Under the pieces are notes generated by a model. It did no database searches. It was not told where the DNA came from and saw only the letters and a program-made list of their open reading frames with translations. From Garcia nutans (Eukaryota; Streptophyta; Magnoliopsida; Malpighiales; Euphorbiaceae), in NCBI GenBank assembly GCA_947685225.1, contig CANTUV010000015.1, forward strand, positions 8,928,001-8,992,000: DNA of 64,000 nucleotides, given 5' to 3'. Shown piece after piece: positions 1-9,739 of this stretch. The stretch's first letter is position 1. Every line of letters starts with the position of its first letter. The position numbers were made by a program, and so were the translations under genes.

Positions 1-1218
1 TGATGATGCTATTAATGATGATTCAAGTGATGACATTCAACCTATGGTTGATGATAGTGATGTAGAGCATGCTGTACATGGCAACGTTCTAGTTGTTATG
101 TGTGCTTTAAATACCCAAGTAAAGGCAGATGATGGTGATGAGCTACAAAGAGAAAATATCTTTCATACTAGGTGTCTAGTTAAAGATAGAGTTTGTAGCA
201 TGATATAGACAGTGGAAGTTGCGTGAATGTGGCTAGTACTCTACTAGTGGAAAAACTTGATTTCCCTACTACAAAACATCTAAGCCATATAGGTAGCAAT
301 GATTTAATGATTATGGTGAAGTTAGGGTGACTAAGCAAGTGCTGCTAGCATTTTCCATTGGGAGGTATAAGGATGAAGTGTTATGTGATGTTGTTCCTAT
401 GCATGCTAGTCATATTCTGCTTGGGAGACCATGGCAATATGATAGAAGGACTGTACGTGATGGATTCAAAAATAGGTACTCTTTTGATTTTGAAGTTCGA
501 AAGTTGACGCTTGCACCTTTGACACCGATGGAGGCTTTTGAAGACCAAAAATGAACACAAGCTGCCATGGAAGAGAAAATGCAAAAAGAATCTAAAAAGA
601 GAGTGAGAGAAAGAAAAGAGCAAGAGGAAAAACAATAAAAAAAGAGAAAGAAAAAGAAAATGAGAAAAAGAAAAAAATCTACAATAAAAATGAGAGTTGT
701 GAGAAGAAAGTAAGTTTAGTTGCTAGGGGAAAAGATGTGAGGCAAGCCTATTCTTCAAATAATGTGATGCTACTCTTACTATGTAAGGGAGCTTTTCTTA
801 ATGTATCTGACCTTGATCCTCCTATTCCTAGTGTTGCATTAACTTTGTTGTAGGAATTTGAAGATGTCTTTCCCGATGAAGTATCTAGCGGACTACCACC
901 TATCAGAGGAATAGAACATCAAATTGATTTTGTTCCTGGAGCTGTAATTTTCAATCGGCCAGCATATAGAACCAATCCCCAAGAGGCCAAAGAGTTACAA
1001 AAACAGGTGGAAGAATTACCTGCAAAGGGTCATGTCAGAGAGAGCATGAGTCCATGCGTTGTACCGGTACTTTTGGTACCCAAAAAGGATGGATCAATGC
1101 GAATGTGTGTGGATTGTCGCGCCGTCAACAAAATCACTGTAAAGTATAGACATCCAATCCCTAGACTTGATGATATGCTTGATGAATTGCATGGGGCATG
1201 TATATTTTCGAAAATTTA
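1..1218 (+). pseudogene. A1 gag end, protease, linker and RT start
   Basis: Remnant of a Ty3/gypsy polyprotein, the precursor cut into capsid, protease and reverse transcriptase. Reading starts in the acidic tail after the gag zinc knuckle. The protease site (SMI..DSGSC in sister copy A3) is broken near 205 by a one-base loss. An open stretch at 327-554 covers the protease C-terminus, with the motif HILLGRPWQYDRR. Stops follow at 552-554 (CGA to TGA) and 851-853 (CAG to TAG). The stretch 1007-1219 carries the RT start, with KKDGSMRMCVDCRAVNKIT, and ends at IFSKI. The catalytic YFDD part is gone. It cannot be functional. Confidence 0.9.
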
Positions 1219-1226
1219 GAGATTAA

Positions 1227-1287
1227 TGAATCATGTCTTGCACCAGCCCTAGTACTTTCATGTGAATCATGTCTTGCACCAGCCCTA
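1227..1287 (+). repeat. 25-bp direct repeat at a deletion junction
   Basis: The 25-base string starting TGAATCATGTCTTGCACC occurs at 1227-1251 and again at 1263-1287. The unit derives from the RT sequence for RLMNHVL plus extra bases, and it bridges the RT fragment and the truncated LTR. It looks like filler DNA left by end-joining repair with template switching. Confidence 0.8.
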
Positions 1288-1289
1288 CA

Positions 1290-1924
1290 CCAAAGGAGTT
1301 AGAATACATATTGGCATCCATCATTATACCTTTGGGAGCTAAATACATACCATTCACGTACCATTGGATGCCCATATATTAAGAGTGGCTGAAACTCACA
1401 TTAGGAGTCAAAGATGCCTTTTAAAAGCTAGTGGGAGACAAGCTATATGGCTGCCCATGCCTTTTAAAAGCTAGTGGGAGACAAGCTATGTGGCCGCCCA
1501 ATTTGTTTTATGTAACCACATCATTATATTTGTATTTTTCCATCATTTCACTTGTTTTATGCTCTCTTTAAGTCTTTAAAAATAGATATAATGGCAGACT
1601 TTGAACTTAATGAATATTCTGAGTTTTCTCTCCATTTTTGAGAGCTTTTAAGAGGTTTTTAGCCTTCTTTTGAGTTCTGGTTAGAACTTGCACGAATTCC
1701 TTGCAAAAATAACCAAGTTTGCTAGGTCTTAACTTATATTCAAGGTTTTTCCTTCACAAGTTGGGGTTGGGTCTTGAATCTTTGGTTTCCAGCCATATAG
1801 CTTCAGTTTTACATCACAAGTTGGTGTTGGGTTGATGGTGCTGGTTGGTGTTCTTATGTTTTGGAGACGATCCGTAGCTTGAGCTTCCTTAGGAATTAAA
1901 TCCCAGCAAGGCAGGCTCACATCA
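1290..1924 (+). repeat. A1 3' LTR, 5'-truncated
   Basis: It matches the reverse complement of 6117-6750 closely. The first 190 or so bases of a full family-A LTR are missing, so the LTR-encoded integrase tail is absent. It keeps the roughly 43-bp tandem duplication around GCCTTTTAAAAGCTAGTGGG (1410-1500) and the terminal CTCACATCA. Confidence 0.85.
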
Positions 1925-1930
1925 GCATAC

Positions 1931-3327
1931 CTTAGCTTCTCACTAAAGTATGCAATTGGTCTTCTTTCCTGCATCAAAACAGCACCTATACCCACTCCGG
2001 AAGCATCACATTCAACTTCAAAAGTCTTAGAAAAATCAGGTAATGCAAGTAATGGTGTAGAACATAATTTTTCTTTTAGTAATCTAAATGCATGCTCCTG
2101 TTCCTCATTCCATTTGAACCCTACATTTTTCTTCACAATTTCATTTAATGGGGCTGCAATTGTACTAAATTCTCTAACAAATCTCCTATAAAAACTAGCA
2201 AGACCATGAAAACTCCTAACATCAGTCTAGGATTTTGGTGTAGGCCACTCTTTGATGGCTTTTACCTTATCCTCATCAACCTCAATTCCTTTCCCACTCA
2301 CTACAAATCCTAAGAAAATGACTTTTTCCATGCAGAATGTACATTTCTTTAAATTTGCATACAATTTCTCTTTCCTAAGAACTTCAAGCACACATCTTAA
2401 ATGCATTAAATGATCATTTAAACTTTGACTATACACTAAAATATCATCAAAATACACAATAACAAACTTTCCAAGAAAAGCACGCAAGACATGATTCATT
2501 AATCTCATGAAAGTACTAGGTGCATTGCTTAGTCCAAAAGGCATGACTAACCATTCATACAAACCATATTGAGTCTTAAAAGCTGTTTTCCATTCATCTC
2601 CTAATCTCATTCTTATTTGTTGATAACCACTTTTAAGATCAATTTTTGAAAATATACATTGGCCATGCAATTCATCAAGCATATCATCAAGTCTAGGAAT
2701 TGGATGTCTGTACTTTACAGTGATTTTATTGATAGCACGACAATCCACACACATTCGCATTGATCCATCCTTTTTAGGTACTAGAAGTACCGGCACAGCA
2801 CATGGACTCATGTTCTCCCTAACATGACCTTTCGTAAGCAGCTCATCCACCTGCTTTTGCAACTCCTTGACCTCTTGAGGATTTGTCCTATATGCTGGAC
2901 GATTTGGAATTACAGCTCCAGGAATGAAATCAATTTGATGTTCTATTCCTCTAATGGGTGGCAATCCACTCGGTACCTCATTTGGAAAGACATCTTCAAA
3001 TTCCTGCAACAAAGTCAAAGCAACACTAGGAATAGATGTATCAAGGTCAGTTACATTAAGAAAAACTCCCTTACATATCAGAAGGAGCATCATACTATCA
3101 GAAGAGTATGCTTGCCTCACATCTTTCCCCCTAGCAACTAAACTTACTTTCTTCTCTCCACTCTCATTTTTATTATGTAATTTCTTCTTTTTCTCTTTTT
3201 CTTTTTCTCTCTCAGTTTTTATTCTTTGTTTTTCCTCTTGATCTTTCTTTTCTCTCTCCCTCTTTTCAACCTCTCTTTGCATTTTCTCTTGCATGGCAGC
3301 TTGTACTCGCTTTTTGGTCTTCAAAAG
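1931..3327 (-). pseudogene. A2 linker, reverse transcriptase and RNase H start
   Basis: Pol region for copying element RNA to DNA. A long open stretch, 2227-3324 (365 codons), holds a lysine/glutamate-rich linker, then RT with KKDGSMRMCVDCRAINKIT, the catalytic VIVYFDDILVYS and the FLGFVVSGKGIEVDEDKV thumb. A TAG at 2227-2229 stops it after EWPTPKS. RNase H then restarts (KNVGFKWNEEQEHAF, FEVECDASGVGIGAVLM) and is cut at YFSEKL by the A1 insertion. RT catalytic residues are intact, but the gene is interrupted and frameshifted from protease near 3300. Confidence 0.9.
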
Positions 3328-4266
3328 CCTCCATAGGTGTTAAAGGTGCAAGAGTCACCTTTCGGCCTTCAAAATCAAATGAATACCTATTCTTAAACCT
3401 GTCATGTGTTGCTTTTCTATCATATTGCCATGGCCTCCCAAGTAGGATATGACTAGCATGCATGGGAACTACATCACACAACACTTCATCCTTATACCTG
3501 ACAATAATACTTGCTTGGTCACCTTAACTTCTCCACTATCATTCAACCACTGCAATCTGTATGGATTAGGATGTTTTGTAGTAGGAAATGCAAGTTTCTC
3601 TACTAGTAGAGTGCTAGCCACATTAACACAACTCCCACCATCTATGATCATACTACAAACTTTTTCTTTGACTAAACATCTAGTATGAAAAATATTTTCT
3701 CTTTGCAGTTCATCACCTTCATCTTCCTTCACCTGTATATTTAAAGCACGCATAACAACAAGAGCATTTCCATGCACAACATGCTCTACATCACTATCTT
3801 CATCCAAAGGTGGAATGTTAACATCTGAATCTTCATCTACAACTTCATCATCTTCAGATTGAATATCACCACTCGGCCTCACCACCATCACCCTTTTATT
3901 TGGATATTCTCTAGCATAATGCCCTTTCCCTAAACATCGGAAACATTGGATGTCTCTTGTTCTTCCATTGGAGTTCATTGGTGCCTTACCCTTATCAATC
4001 ACAATGGGTTTTTCTCCAGCCTTGTTCCCCTCTTTCTTCTCCTTTGAAACAAATTTATTCTCACTAGATTCCCCTTTCTTCCAATTTGGCTTCCAAGGAA
4101 CATTATTGGCAGAATTCATTCCCATTCCCGATCTGGTTGTTTTCTTCTTCTTGAGTTGTTTTTCTACCTTGATTGCCATATTTAACATGTCATCAAGCTC
4201 CACATAATGATGCAGCTCCACTATGTCGACAATTTCATCTTTCAGCCCATGTAGAAACCGTGCCAT
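3328..4266 (-). pseudogene. A2 gag C-terminus and protease
   Basis: Open over 3469-4266 (265 codons), then frameshifted. It starts in the capsid end (MARFLHGLKDEIVDIVELHH), passes a basic region, and reaches a zinc knuckle reading CFRCLGKGHYAREYPNK. The fourth ligand Cys of CX2CX4HX4C is Tyr here, so the knuckle is damaged. An acidic linker leads to the aspartic protease with SMIIDGGSCVNVAS. The active-site triplet is DGG, not the textbook DSG/DTG, as in most copies here. Gag and protease share one frame. Confidence 0.88.
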
Positions 4267-5133
4267 AGTTGCTTCCCTTTCTTCTTCTATATTAGTTCAT
4301 ATCATAGCCATTTCCATCTCTTGAAAATATTCTTCCACACTTTTATTGCCTTGTACCAGCCCTTGTAATCGTTGATGTAACTCCCTATAGTAGTGTTGTG
4401 GTACAAATCTATCTCTCATGACTTGTTTTAGCTCATCCCAAGTCTGCACTCCTCTCATGCCATTTCTTCTTCGTTTAGTGAGTAATTGATCCCACCAAAC
4501 TAATGCATAATCAGTAAACTCTACCACATCAAGTGTCACCTTCTTTTGCTCACTATAGTTGTGGCAATCAAAGATGAGTTCGGTCTTTCTCTCCCATTCC
4601 AAGTATGCATTTGGATTTGCTTTGCCTTGGAATGATGGAATTTTCATTTTAATTCCATTAACATTGCTGTCTACTCTCCCTCTCCCTCTTGCATTTTCCA
4701 TAGTTTCTTGCCTAATATCACCACCTCTACCACCCATATTACCTCTCATATATCTTGGTCATATAACATCATCAAGTGCAACAGATTGCTGCCCATCGTC
4801 ATCATCAAGATTATCTTCATCTACATCCTCCAATTCATTGAAAACTGGCAAATCATTTAGTCCAGCATGCCTACCTCTATTCTGCCCCCTATTTGTGTTT
4901 TGCTCCCTATGAAAATTATCTCTTTCATCCCTTCCTAAATTCCTTTGATTTGTAGAGCTTGCTTGCTACAATTCTTCAATTTGCTTTGAGTGTTTTTCCA
5001 TCTGTTCTCTAATATCAACAAACAACACATTCATCCTTTGAAATTGAGATTGCAATGCCTTAAGAACATAAGAAGCTTCTGGCTCCTCTTGGGGTTGGTT
5101 GCTCTCTCGATCACTATCTCATTTTGTTGACAT
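4267..5133 (-). pseudogene. A2 gag N-terminal region
   Basis: Capsid precursor. The ATG at 5133 is placed by its position just after a splice-acceptor-like TTTTGCAG and by similarity to the MSGR start of family F. The fifth codon is TGA (5119-5121), and A3 has the same stop. Further stops are at about 4756 and 4297 (CGA to TGA). The core 4297-4749 carries the retrotransposon gag signature KIPSFQGKANPNAYLEWE, FDCHNYSEQKK and ALVWWDQLL. A downstream ATG at MRGNMGGRGG could start a shortened protein, but that is inference. Confidence 0.85.
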
Positions 5134-5141
5134 ACTGATTG

Positions 5142-6084
5142 CTGCAAAATAAATGTTAGAAATATTTCCTCACACATTCCCTCACGTGTTTCACTCTAAT
5201 CTGGTAATACTCAATCTGTGTTTCACTCAAACTTTGGCTTTTTACCCTCTAACAGTCTCACCACTCTATGCCTTTTTCCACTCACTTCAGCCCCTTCCAA
5301 GTTCTAGCAAGAACTTAATATTTCCTCAACTAAATAACTAAATTGCAAGGTTTAAAACACATTCAAGAATGGAACAAGAGTAACACAAGCTGGAAAAAAC
5401 AGAATATCTGATATTTGAAACCTAAGGACGAAAGACACTGAAATTTTAGGCAAACATCACCAAAGGGAAGAATTTGACAAAACTGGATTTAGGACAATAT
5501 ATTGAGACAAAATGGAAGAAGAAAAAATGAATTTTTATGTCTCTTATGAAACATTTATATTCTGGACCCAAAAATGGCTAACTAGCGGTAATATTTGGAC
5601 AACCAAGCAAACGAACGAATTTTGACATGAAATTTAATATGTAGGCTTAGCTGAATATCTAAAACATGCCTGTAAAATTTTAAAGGATTTGGACATGTTT
5701 ACATACACGTTCACTTTTGGACACAAAACTAGCTAAATTGGCTGCAATATATGGATAACGAGGCAAATGGACGAATTTTGACTTAAAATTTGATTTCCAA
5801 GCTAATTTTAGCATCTGAAACAAGCATATAAAATTTAAGACGATTTGGTTATGTGCAAACCCAACTTCAGTTTCTAACCCAATAGCAAATTTTAGAGATT
5901 AGTTGCTGTTTTTTTTTCTTTCTTTCTTTCTTTTTTTAAATTAATCCAGCAACAACACTAAGGAAGAAGGACTCAAAGAAATAAGAAAGCATACAGCTTG
6001 TAGAAATTAAACTAATGGCAAAAAAATGACTCAAAGGAAGACAATATTTTTTTGACATAAACAAGAAGGAATGATGCTAAAAAC
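5142..6084 (-). other. A2 5' leader, probable intron
   Basis: Non-coding leader between the primer site and gag. On the minus strand it begins AATCAG/GTTTTT (donor-like, 6084) and ends TTATTTTGCAG (acceptor-like, 5142), just before the gag ATG. It contains a pyrimidine-rich tract at about 5905-5940. The same arrangement recurs in other copies. No coding is seen. Confidence 0.5.
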
Positions 6085-6102
6085 CTGATTTGGAGAGCCT
6101 AA

Positions 6103-6114
6103 GCTCTGATACCA
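6103..6114 (-). other. Primer binding site of A2
   Basis: Minus strand reads TGGTATCAGAGC, complementary to the 3' end of plant initiator tRNA-Met, two bases inside the LTR end. It is where minus-strand DNA synthesis starts. Confidence 0.9.
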
Positions 6115-6116
6115 AA

Positions 6117-6948
6117 TGATGTGAGCCTGCCTTGCTGGGATTTAATTCCTAAGGAAGCTCAAGCTACGGATCGTCTCCAAAACATAAGAACACCAACCAA
6201 CACCTTCAACCCAACACCAACTTGTGATGTAAAACTGAAGCTATATGGCTGGAAACCAAAGATTCAAGACCCAACCCCAACTTGTGAAGGAAAAACCTTG
6301 AATATAAGTTAAGACCTAGCAAACTTGGTTATTTTTGCAAGGAATTCGTGCAAGTTCTAACCAGAACTCAAAAGAAGGCTAAAAACCTCTCAAAAGCTCT
6401 CAAAAATGGAGAGAAAACTCAGAATATTCATTAAGTTCAAAGTCTGCCATTACATCTGTTTTTAAAGACTTAAAGAAAGCATAAAACAAGTGAAATGATG
6501 GAAAAATACAAATATAATGATGTGGTTACATAAAACAAATTGGGCAGCCATATAGCTTGTCTCCCACTAGCTTTTAAAAGGCATGGGCAGCCATATAGCT
6601 TGTCTCCCACTAGCTTTTAAAAGGCATCTTTGACTCCCAATGTGAGTTTCAGCCACTCTTAATATATGGGCATCCAATGGTACGTGAATGGTATGTATTT
6701 AGCTCCCAAAGGTATAATGATGGATGTCAATATGTATTCTAACTCCTTTGGGTCAATTGGCCTCTTGGGAAGATTGCAATTTGGACACGTGCAACCAAAC
6801 AGCTTCTTTGCTCTTATTTTCTTCAAGTCTTAACGTTCCAATTGTATTGAGAACATATAGATGTTTGGAAACTAATCCTTGAAGTTTTCTTGCCATTGAT
6901 CGAGTAACAGGTCCTTGGTGTTGTATGCTAGCAATCAGATCCTCATCA
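6117..6948 (-). repeat. Family-A LTR shared by A2 (5') and A3 (3')
   Basis: 832 bp with TG/CA ends: TGATGAGGATCTG at 6948 and CTCACATCA at 6117 (minus strand). The left flank is the A2 primer site. The right flank is the A3 polypurine tract GAAGAGGGAGAGGA. It encodes the A3 integrase tail (GPVTRSMARKLQ) and carries a tandem duplicate of about 43 bp at 6540-6630. Confidence 0.92.
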
Positions 6949-7253
6949 TCCTCTCCCTCTTCAAAAGAATTCGTCCTCGAATCTTCATCATCTGCATAGT
7001 AAGGAGCAAGATCAGAAACATTAAAAGTTGCACTTACACCATACTCACCTGGTAGATTAATCTTGTAGGCATTATCATTAATCCTTTCGAGTACTTCAAA
7101 TGGTCCATCACTTCTCGGCTGCAATTTTGATTTCCTTTGTGTAGGAAACCTTTCTTTTCGCAAATGAACCCATACCAGATCACCAGGCTGGAACACCATC
7201 TTTTTCCTTCCTTTGTTTACTTTGGTTGCTCTATTCTCATTAATCTTCTCCAT
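6753..7253 (-). CDS. A3 integrase C-terminal domain and LTR-encoded tail
   Basis: 166 open codons, out of frame with the catalytic core. It carries the GPY/F-type domain: VFQPGDLVWVHLRKERFPTQ, RSDGPFEVLERINDNAYKI and YGVSATFNVSDLAPY. An acidic stretch (SFEEGEDDEDL) spans the polypurine tract, and the tail continues into the LTR with GPVTRSMARKLQ. No chromodomain is visible. The tail reading through into the LTR is a CRM-like feature. It binds DNA non-specifically in relatives; the tail's role is not known to me. Confidence 0.88.
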   Translation of the reverse strand: MEKINENRATKVNKGRKKMVFQPGDLVWVHLRKERFPTQRKSKLQPRSDGPFEVLERINDNAYKINLPGEYGVSATFNVSDLAPYYADDEDSRTNSFEEGEDDEDLIASIQHQGPVTRSMARKLQGLVSKHLYVLNTIGTLRLEENKSKEAVWLHVSKLQSSQEAN

Positions 7254-7860
7254 TTTGTTGCTTGGCCCTTTGATGCATTTGCTTCACCAATTCAGCTTTC
7301 TTTTTACCATCAAAACTAGTAAGCTCATTAGTAGGAAGAGGCAACAAATCTAATGGAGTAAGTGGATTAAAACCATAGACAAGCTCAAAGGGTGAAAATC
7401 CAGTGGATGAATGCATTGATCTATTATATGCAAATTCAATAAATGGTATGCATTCCTCCCATGTCTTCAAATTTTGTTTAATCATGGTACGAAGAAGAGT
7501 GCCAACAGTCCTATTAACAACTTCCGTCTGCCCATCTATTTGCGGATGGCATGTAGTAGAGAAACAAAGCTTTGTACCTAACTTTCCCCATAGGACTTTC
7601 CAAAAATGACTCAAAAATTTTACATCTCGATCACTTACTATGGTCCTAGGAATACCATGCAATCTCACTACTTCTCTAAAGAACAAATCAGATATATGGC
7701 ATTCATTATCAGTTTTATGACATTGAATGAAATGTGCCATTTTAGAAAATCTATCAACCACAACAAATAAACTATCATGACCCTTTTTTGTCCTAGGTAG
7801 CCCCAAAATAAAGTCCATAGATAAGTCTACCCAAGGTTCACTAGGTACACTTAAAGGCAT
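7240..7860 (-). CDS. A3 integrase catalytic core
   Basis: 206 open codons. The DDE residues are visible: D in SMDFILGLPRT, D in TIVSDRDVKFLSHFW, and E in HPQIDGQTEVVNRT, spaced as in retroviral-type integrases. It would join element DNA to the host chromosome. A frameshift separates it from the zinc-binding part upstream and from the C-terminal domain downstream. Confidence 0.92.
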   Translation of the reverse strand: MPLSVPSEPWVDLSMDFILGLPRTKKGHDSLFVVVDRFSKMAHFIQCHKTDNECHISDLFFREVVRLHGIPRTIVSDRDVKFLSHFWKVLWGKLGTKLCFSTTCHPQIDGQTEVVNRTVGTLLRTMIKQNLKTWEECIPFIEFAYNRSMHSSTGFSPFELVYGFNPLTPLDLLPLPTNELTSFDGKKKAELVKQMHQRAKQQNGED

Positions 7861-8113
7861 ATATAAACCATGTGGTCTTACTACATGTCACGCATTTAGC
7901 ACAAAATTTCTCTACATCTTTCCCCATATGTGGCCAATAAAAATGTTCATTCAGAATTTCTAATGTTTTAGCCACCCCAAAATGTCCCATTAAACCTCCC
8001 CCATGTGACTCTCTTACAAGCAATCCTCTTATAGAGCTATTTGGAACACAAAGTCGTTTCTCTCTAAATAAGAAACCATCATGCCTATAAAATTTTTCAA
8101 AGGCAGCATTTTC
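7861..8113 (-). pseudogene. A3 integrase zinc-binding domain
   Basis: An HHCC-type N-terminal domain: SHGGGLMGHFGVAKTLEIL, YWPHMGKDVEKF, then CAKCVTC. After the last Cys a short deletion removes the usual linker and shifts the frame before PHGLY. A stop separates it from RNase H at about 8114. It would coordinate zinc and hold viral DNA ends if intact. Confidence 0.85.
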
Positions 8114-9325
8114 CTAAGAGGCATATATTTGTGCAAATTCAGAGTCATGCTTATACAATTCTTTCATATGCTCAAATCCTAGAAGTCTAGCATCAAGCAT
8201 AGAGATTAGGGCATACCTCCTAGATAAGGCATCAGCAACAACATTTTCTTTTCCTTGCTTATATTGAATCACATATGGAAACGCTTCAATAAATTCACTC
8301 CATTTGGCATGGCATTTGTTCAGCTTGCTTTGTCCTTTCAAGTATTTTAGTGATTCATGATCACTATGAATAACAAACTCCTTTGGCCAAAGATAATGCT
8401 GCCACGTCTCCAACGCCCTAAGTAATGAATACATCTCCTTTTCATAAGTAGAGTAATTCAAAGGAGCTCCACTTAGCTTCTCACTAAAGTATGCAATTGG
8501 TCTTCTTTCCTGCATCAAAACAGCACCTATACCCACTCCGGAAGCATCACATTCAACTTCAAAAGTCTTAGAAAAATCAGGTAATGCAAGTAATGGTGCA
8601 GAACATAATTTTTCTTTCAGTAATCTAAATGCATGCTCCTGTTCCTCATTCCATCTGACCCCTACATTTTTCTTCACTATTTCATTCAATGGGGCTGCAA
8701 TTGTGCTAAAATCTCTAACAAACCTCCTATAAAAACTAGCAAGACCATGAAAACTCCTAACATCAGTAACTAATTTTGGTGTAGGCCATTCTTTGATGGC
8801 TTTTACCTTATCCTCATCAACCTCAATTCCTTTCCCACTCACTACAAATCCTAAGAAAATGACTTTTTTCATGCAGAATGTACATTTCTTTAAATTTGCA
8901 TACAATTTCTCCTTCCTAAGAACTTCAAGCACACATCTTAAATGCATTAAATGATCATTTAAACTTTGACTATACACTAAAATATCATCAAAATACACAA
9001 CAACAAACTTTCCTAGAAAAGCACGCAAGACATGATTCATTAATCTCATGAAAGTACTAGGTGCATTGCTTAGTCCAAAAGGCATGACTAACCATTCATA
9101 CAAACCATATTGAGTCTTAAAAGCTGTTTTCCATTCATCTCCTAATCTCATTCTTTTTTTATGATGACCACTTTTAAGATCAATTTTCGAAAATATACAT
9201 GCACCATGCAATTCATCAAGCATATCATCAAATCTAGGGATTGGATGTCTATACTTTACAGTGATTTTGTTGACGACGCGACAATCCACACACATTTGCA
9301 TTGATCCATCCTTTTTGGGTACCAA
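8114..9325 (-). CDS. A3 reverse transcriptase and RNase H
   Basis: 403 open codons. RT: KKDGSMQMCVDCRVVNKIT, KTAFKTQYGLYEWLVMPFG, catalytic VVVYFDDILVYS. RNase H: FEVECDASGVGIGAVLM, ALETWQHYLWPKEFVIHSD, VVADALSRR. A small change, HHKKRMRLG where relatives read YQQIRM or YHQIRM, lies in a normally conserved RT segment. The stretch is open but lacks its own start and is cut off upstream by a stop (TGA at the conserved SPCAVP), so it is a polyprotein fragment. Confidence 0.92.
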   Translation of the reverse strand: MVPKKDGSMQMCVDCRVVNKITVKYRHPIPRFDDMLDELHGACIFSKIDLKSGHHKKRMRLGDEWKTAFKTQYGLYEWLVMPFGLSNAPSTFMRLMNHVLRAFLGKFVVVYFDDILVYSQSLNDHLMHLRCVLEVLRKEKLYANLKKCTFCMKKVIFLGFVVSGKGIEVDEDKVKAIKEWPTPKLVTDVRSFHGLASFYRRFVRDFSTIAAPLNEIVKKNVGVRWNEEQEHAFRLLKEKLCSAPLLALPDFSKTFEVECDASGVGIGAVLMQERRPIAYFSEKLSGAPLNYSTYEKEMYSLLRALETWQHYLWPKEFVIHSDHESLKYLKGQSKLNKCHAKWSEFIEAFPYVIQYKQGKENVVADALSRRYALISMLDARLLGFEHMKELYKHDSEFAQIYAS

Positions 9326-9739
9326 AAGTACCGGTACAGCTCATGGACTCATGCTCTCTCTGACATGACCCTTTGCAAGTAATTCTTCCACCTATTTTTG
9401 TAACTCTTTGGACTCTTGAGGATTGGTTCTATATGCTGGCCGATTCTTAATTACAGCTCTAGGAACAAAATTAATTTGATGTTCTATTCCTCTGATAGGT
9501 GGTAGTCCGCTAGATACTTCATCGGGAAAGACATCTTCAAATTCCTGCAACAAAGTCAATGCAACACTAGGAATAGGAGGATCAAGGTCAGTTACATTAA
9601 GAAAAGCTCCCTTACATAGTAAGAGTAGCATCACATTATTTGAAGAATAGGCTTGCCTCACATCTTTTCCCCTAGCAACTAAACTTACTTTCTTCTCACA
9701 ACTCTCATTTTTATTGTAGATTTTTTTTCTTTTTCTCAT
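9326..9739 (-). pseudogene. A3 protease-RT linker
   Basis: The stretch 9392-9739 reads through the connection between protease and RT: VSLVARGKDVRQAYSS, LLQEFEDVFPDEV, LPPIRGIEHQI, then RPAYRTNP. A TAG replaces CAG within KQVEEL at about 9390, and a frameshift in the lysine/glutamate-rich run near 9720 separates it from protease. Confidence 0.85.

Larger units (their letters stand above)
1..1924 (+). mobile_element. A1: family-A Ty3/gypsy fragment, internally deleted
   Basis: The 3' part of a family-A LTR retrotransposon; its left end lies outside the window. It holds the acidic end of gag, protease, linker and the first part of RT. It then jumps through a short scrambled junction at 1219-1289 into a 5'-truncated 3' LTR that ends CTCACATCA at 1924. 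The base after the LTR belongs to the oppositely oriented copy A2, broken in its RNase H region, so A1 appears to have inserted into A2. The left target duplication cannot be seen. Confidence 0.85.
1925..6948 (-). mobile_element. A2: family-A Ty3/gypsy, 3' part cut off by A1
   Basis: A minus-strand element with 5' LTR (6117-6948), primer site, leader, gag, protease, RT and the start of RNase H. It is interrupted at about 1930 by A1, and its integrase and 3' LTR must lie left of the window. Its 5' LTR is also the 3' LTR of A3, giving an LTR-internal-LTR-internal-LTR tandem. Such arrays usually arise by unequal recombination between LTRs. Confidence 0.85.

Noticed and set aside
3950..4207. Hydrophobic Phe/Leu-rich plus-strand frame, repeated at 10480-10761
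   Set aside because: It is the complement of lysine/glutamate-rich gag, which always yields such hydrophobic shadows.
6121..6312. 63-codon plus-strand frame (MSLPCWDLIPKEAQ...), also at 12708-12899
   Set aside because: It is antisense to the family-A LTR, and its conservation follows from LTR sequence identity. No start context or domain.
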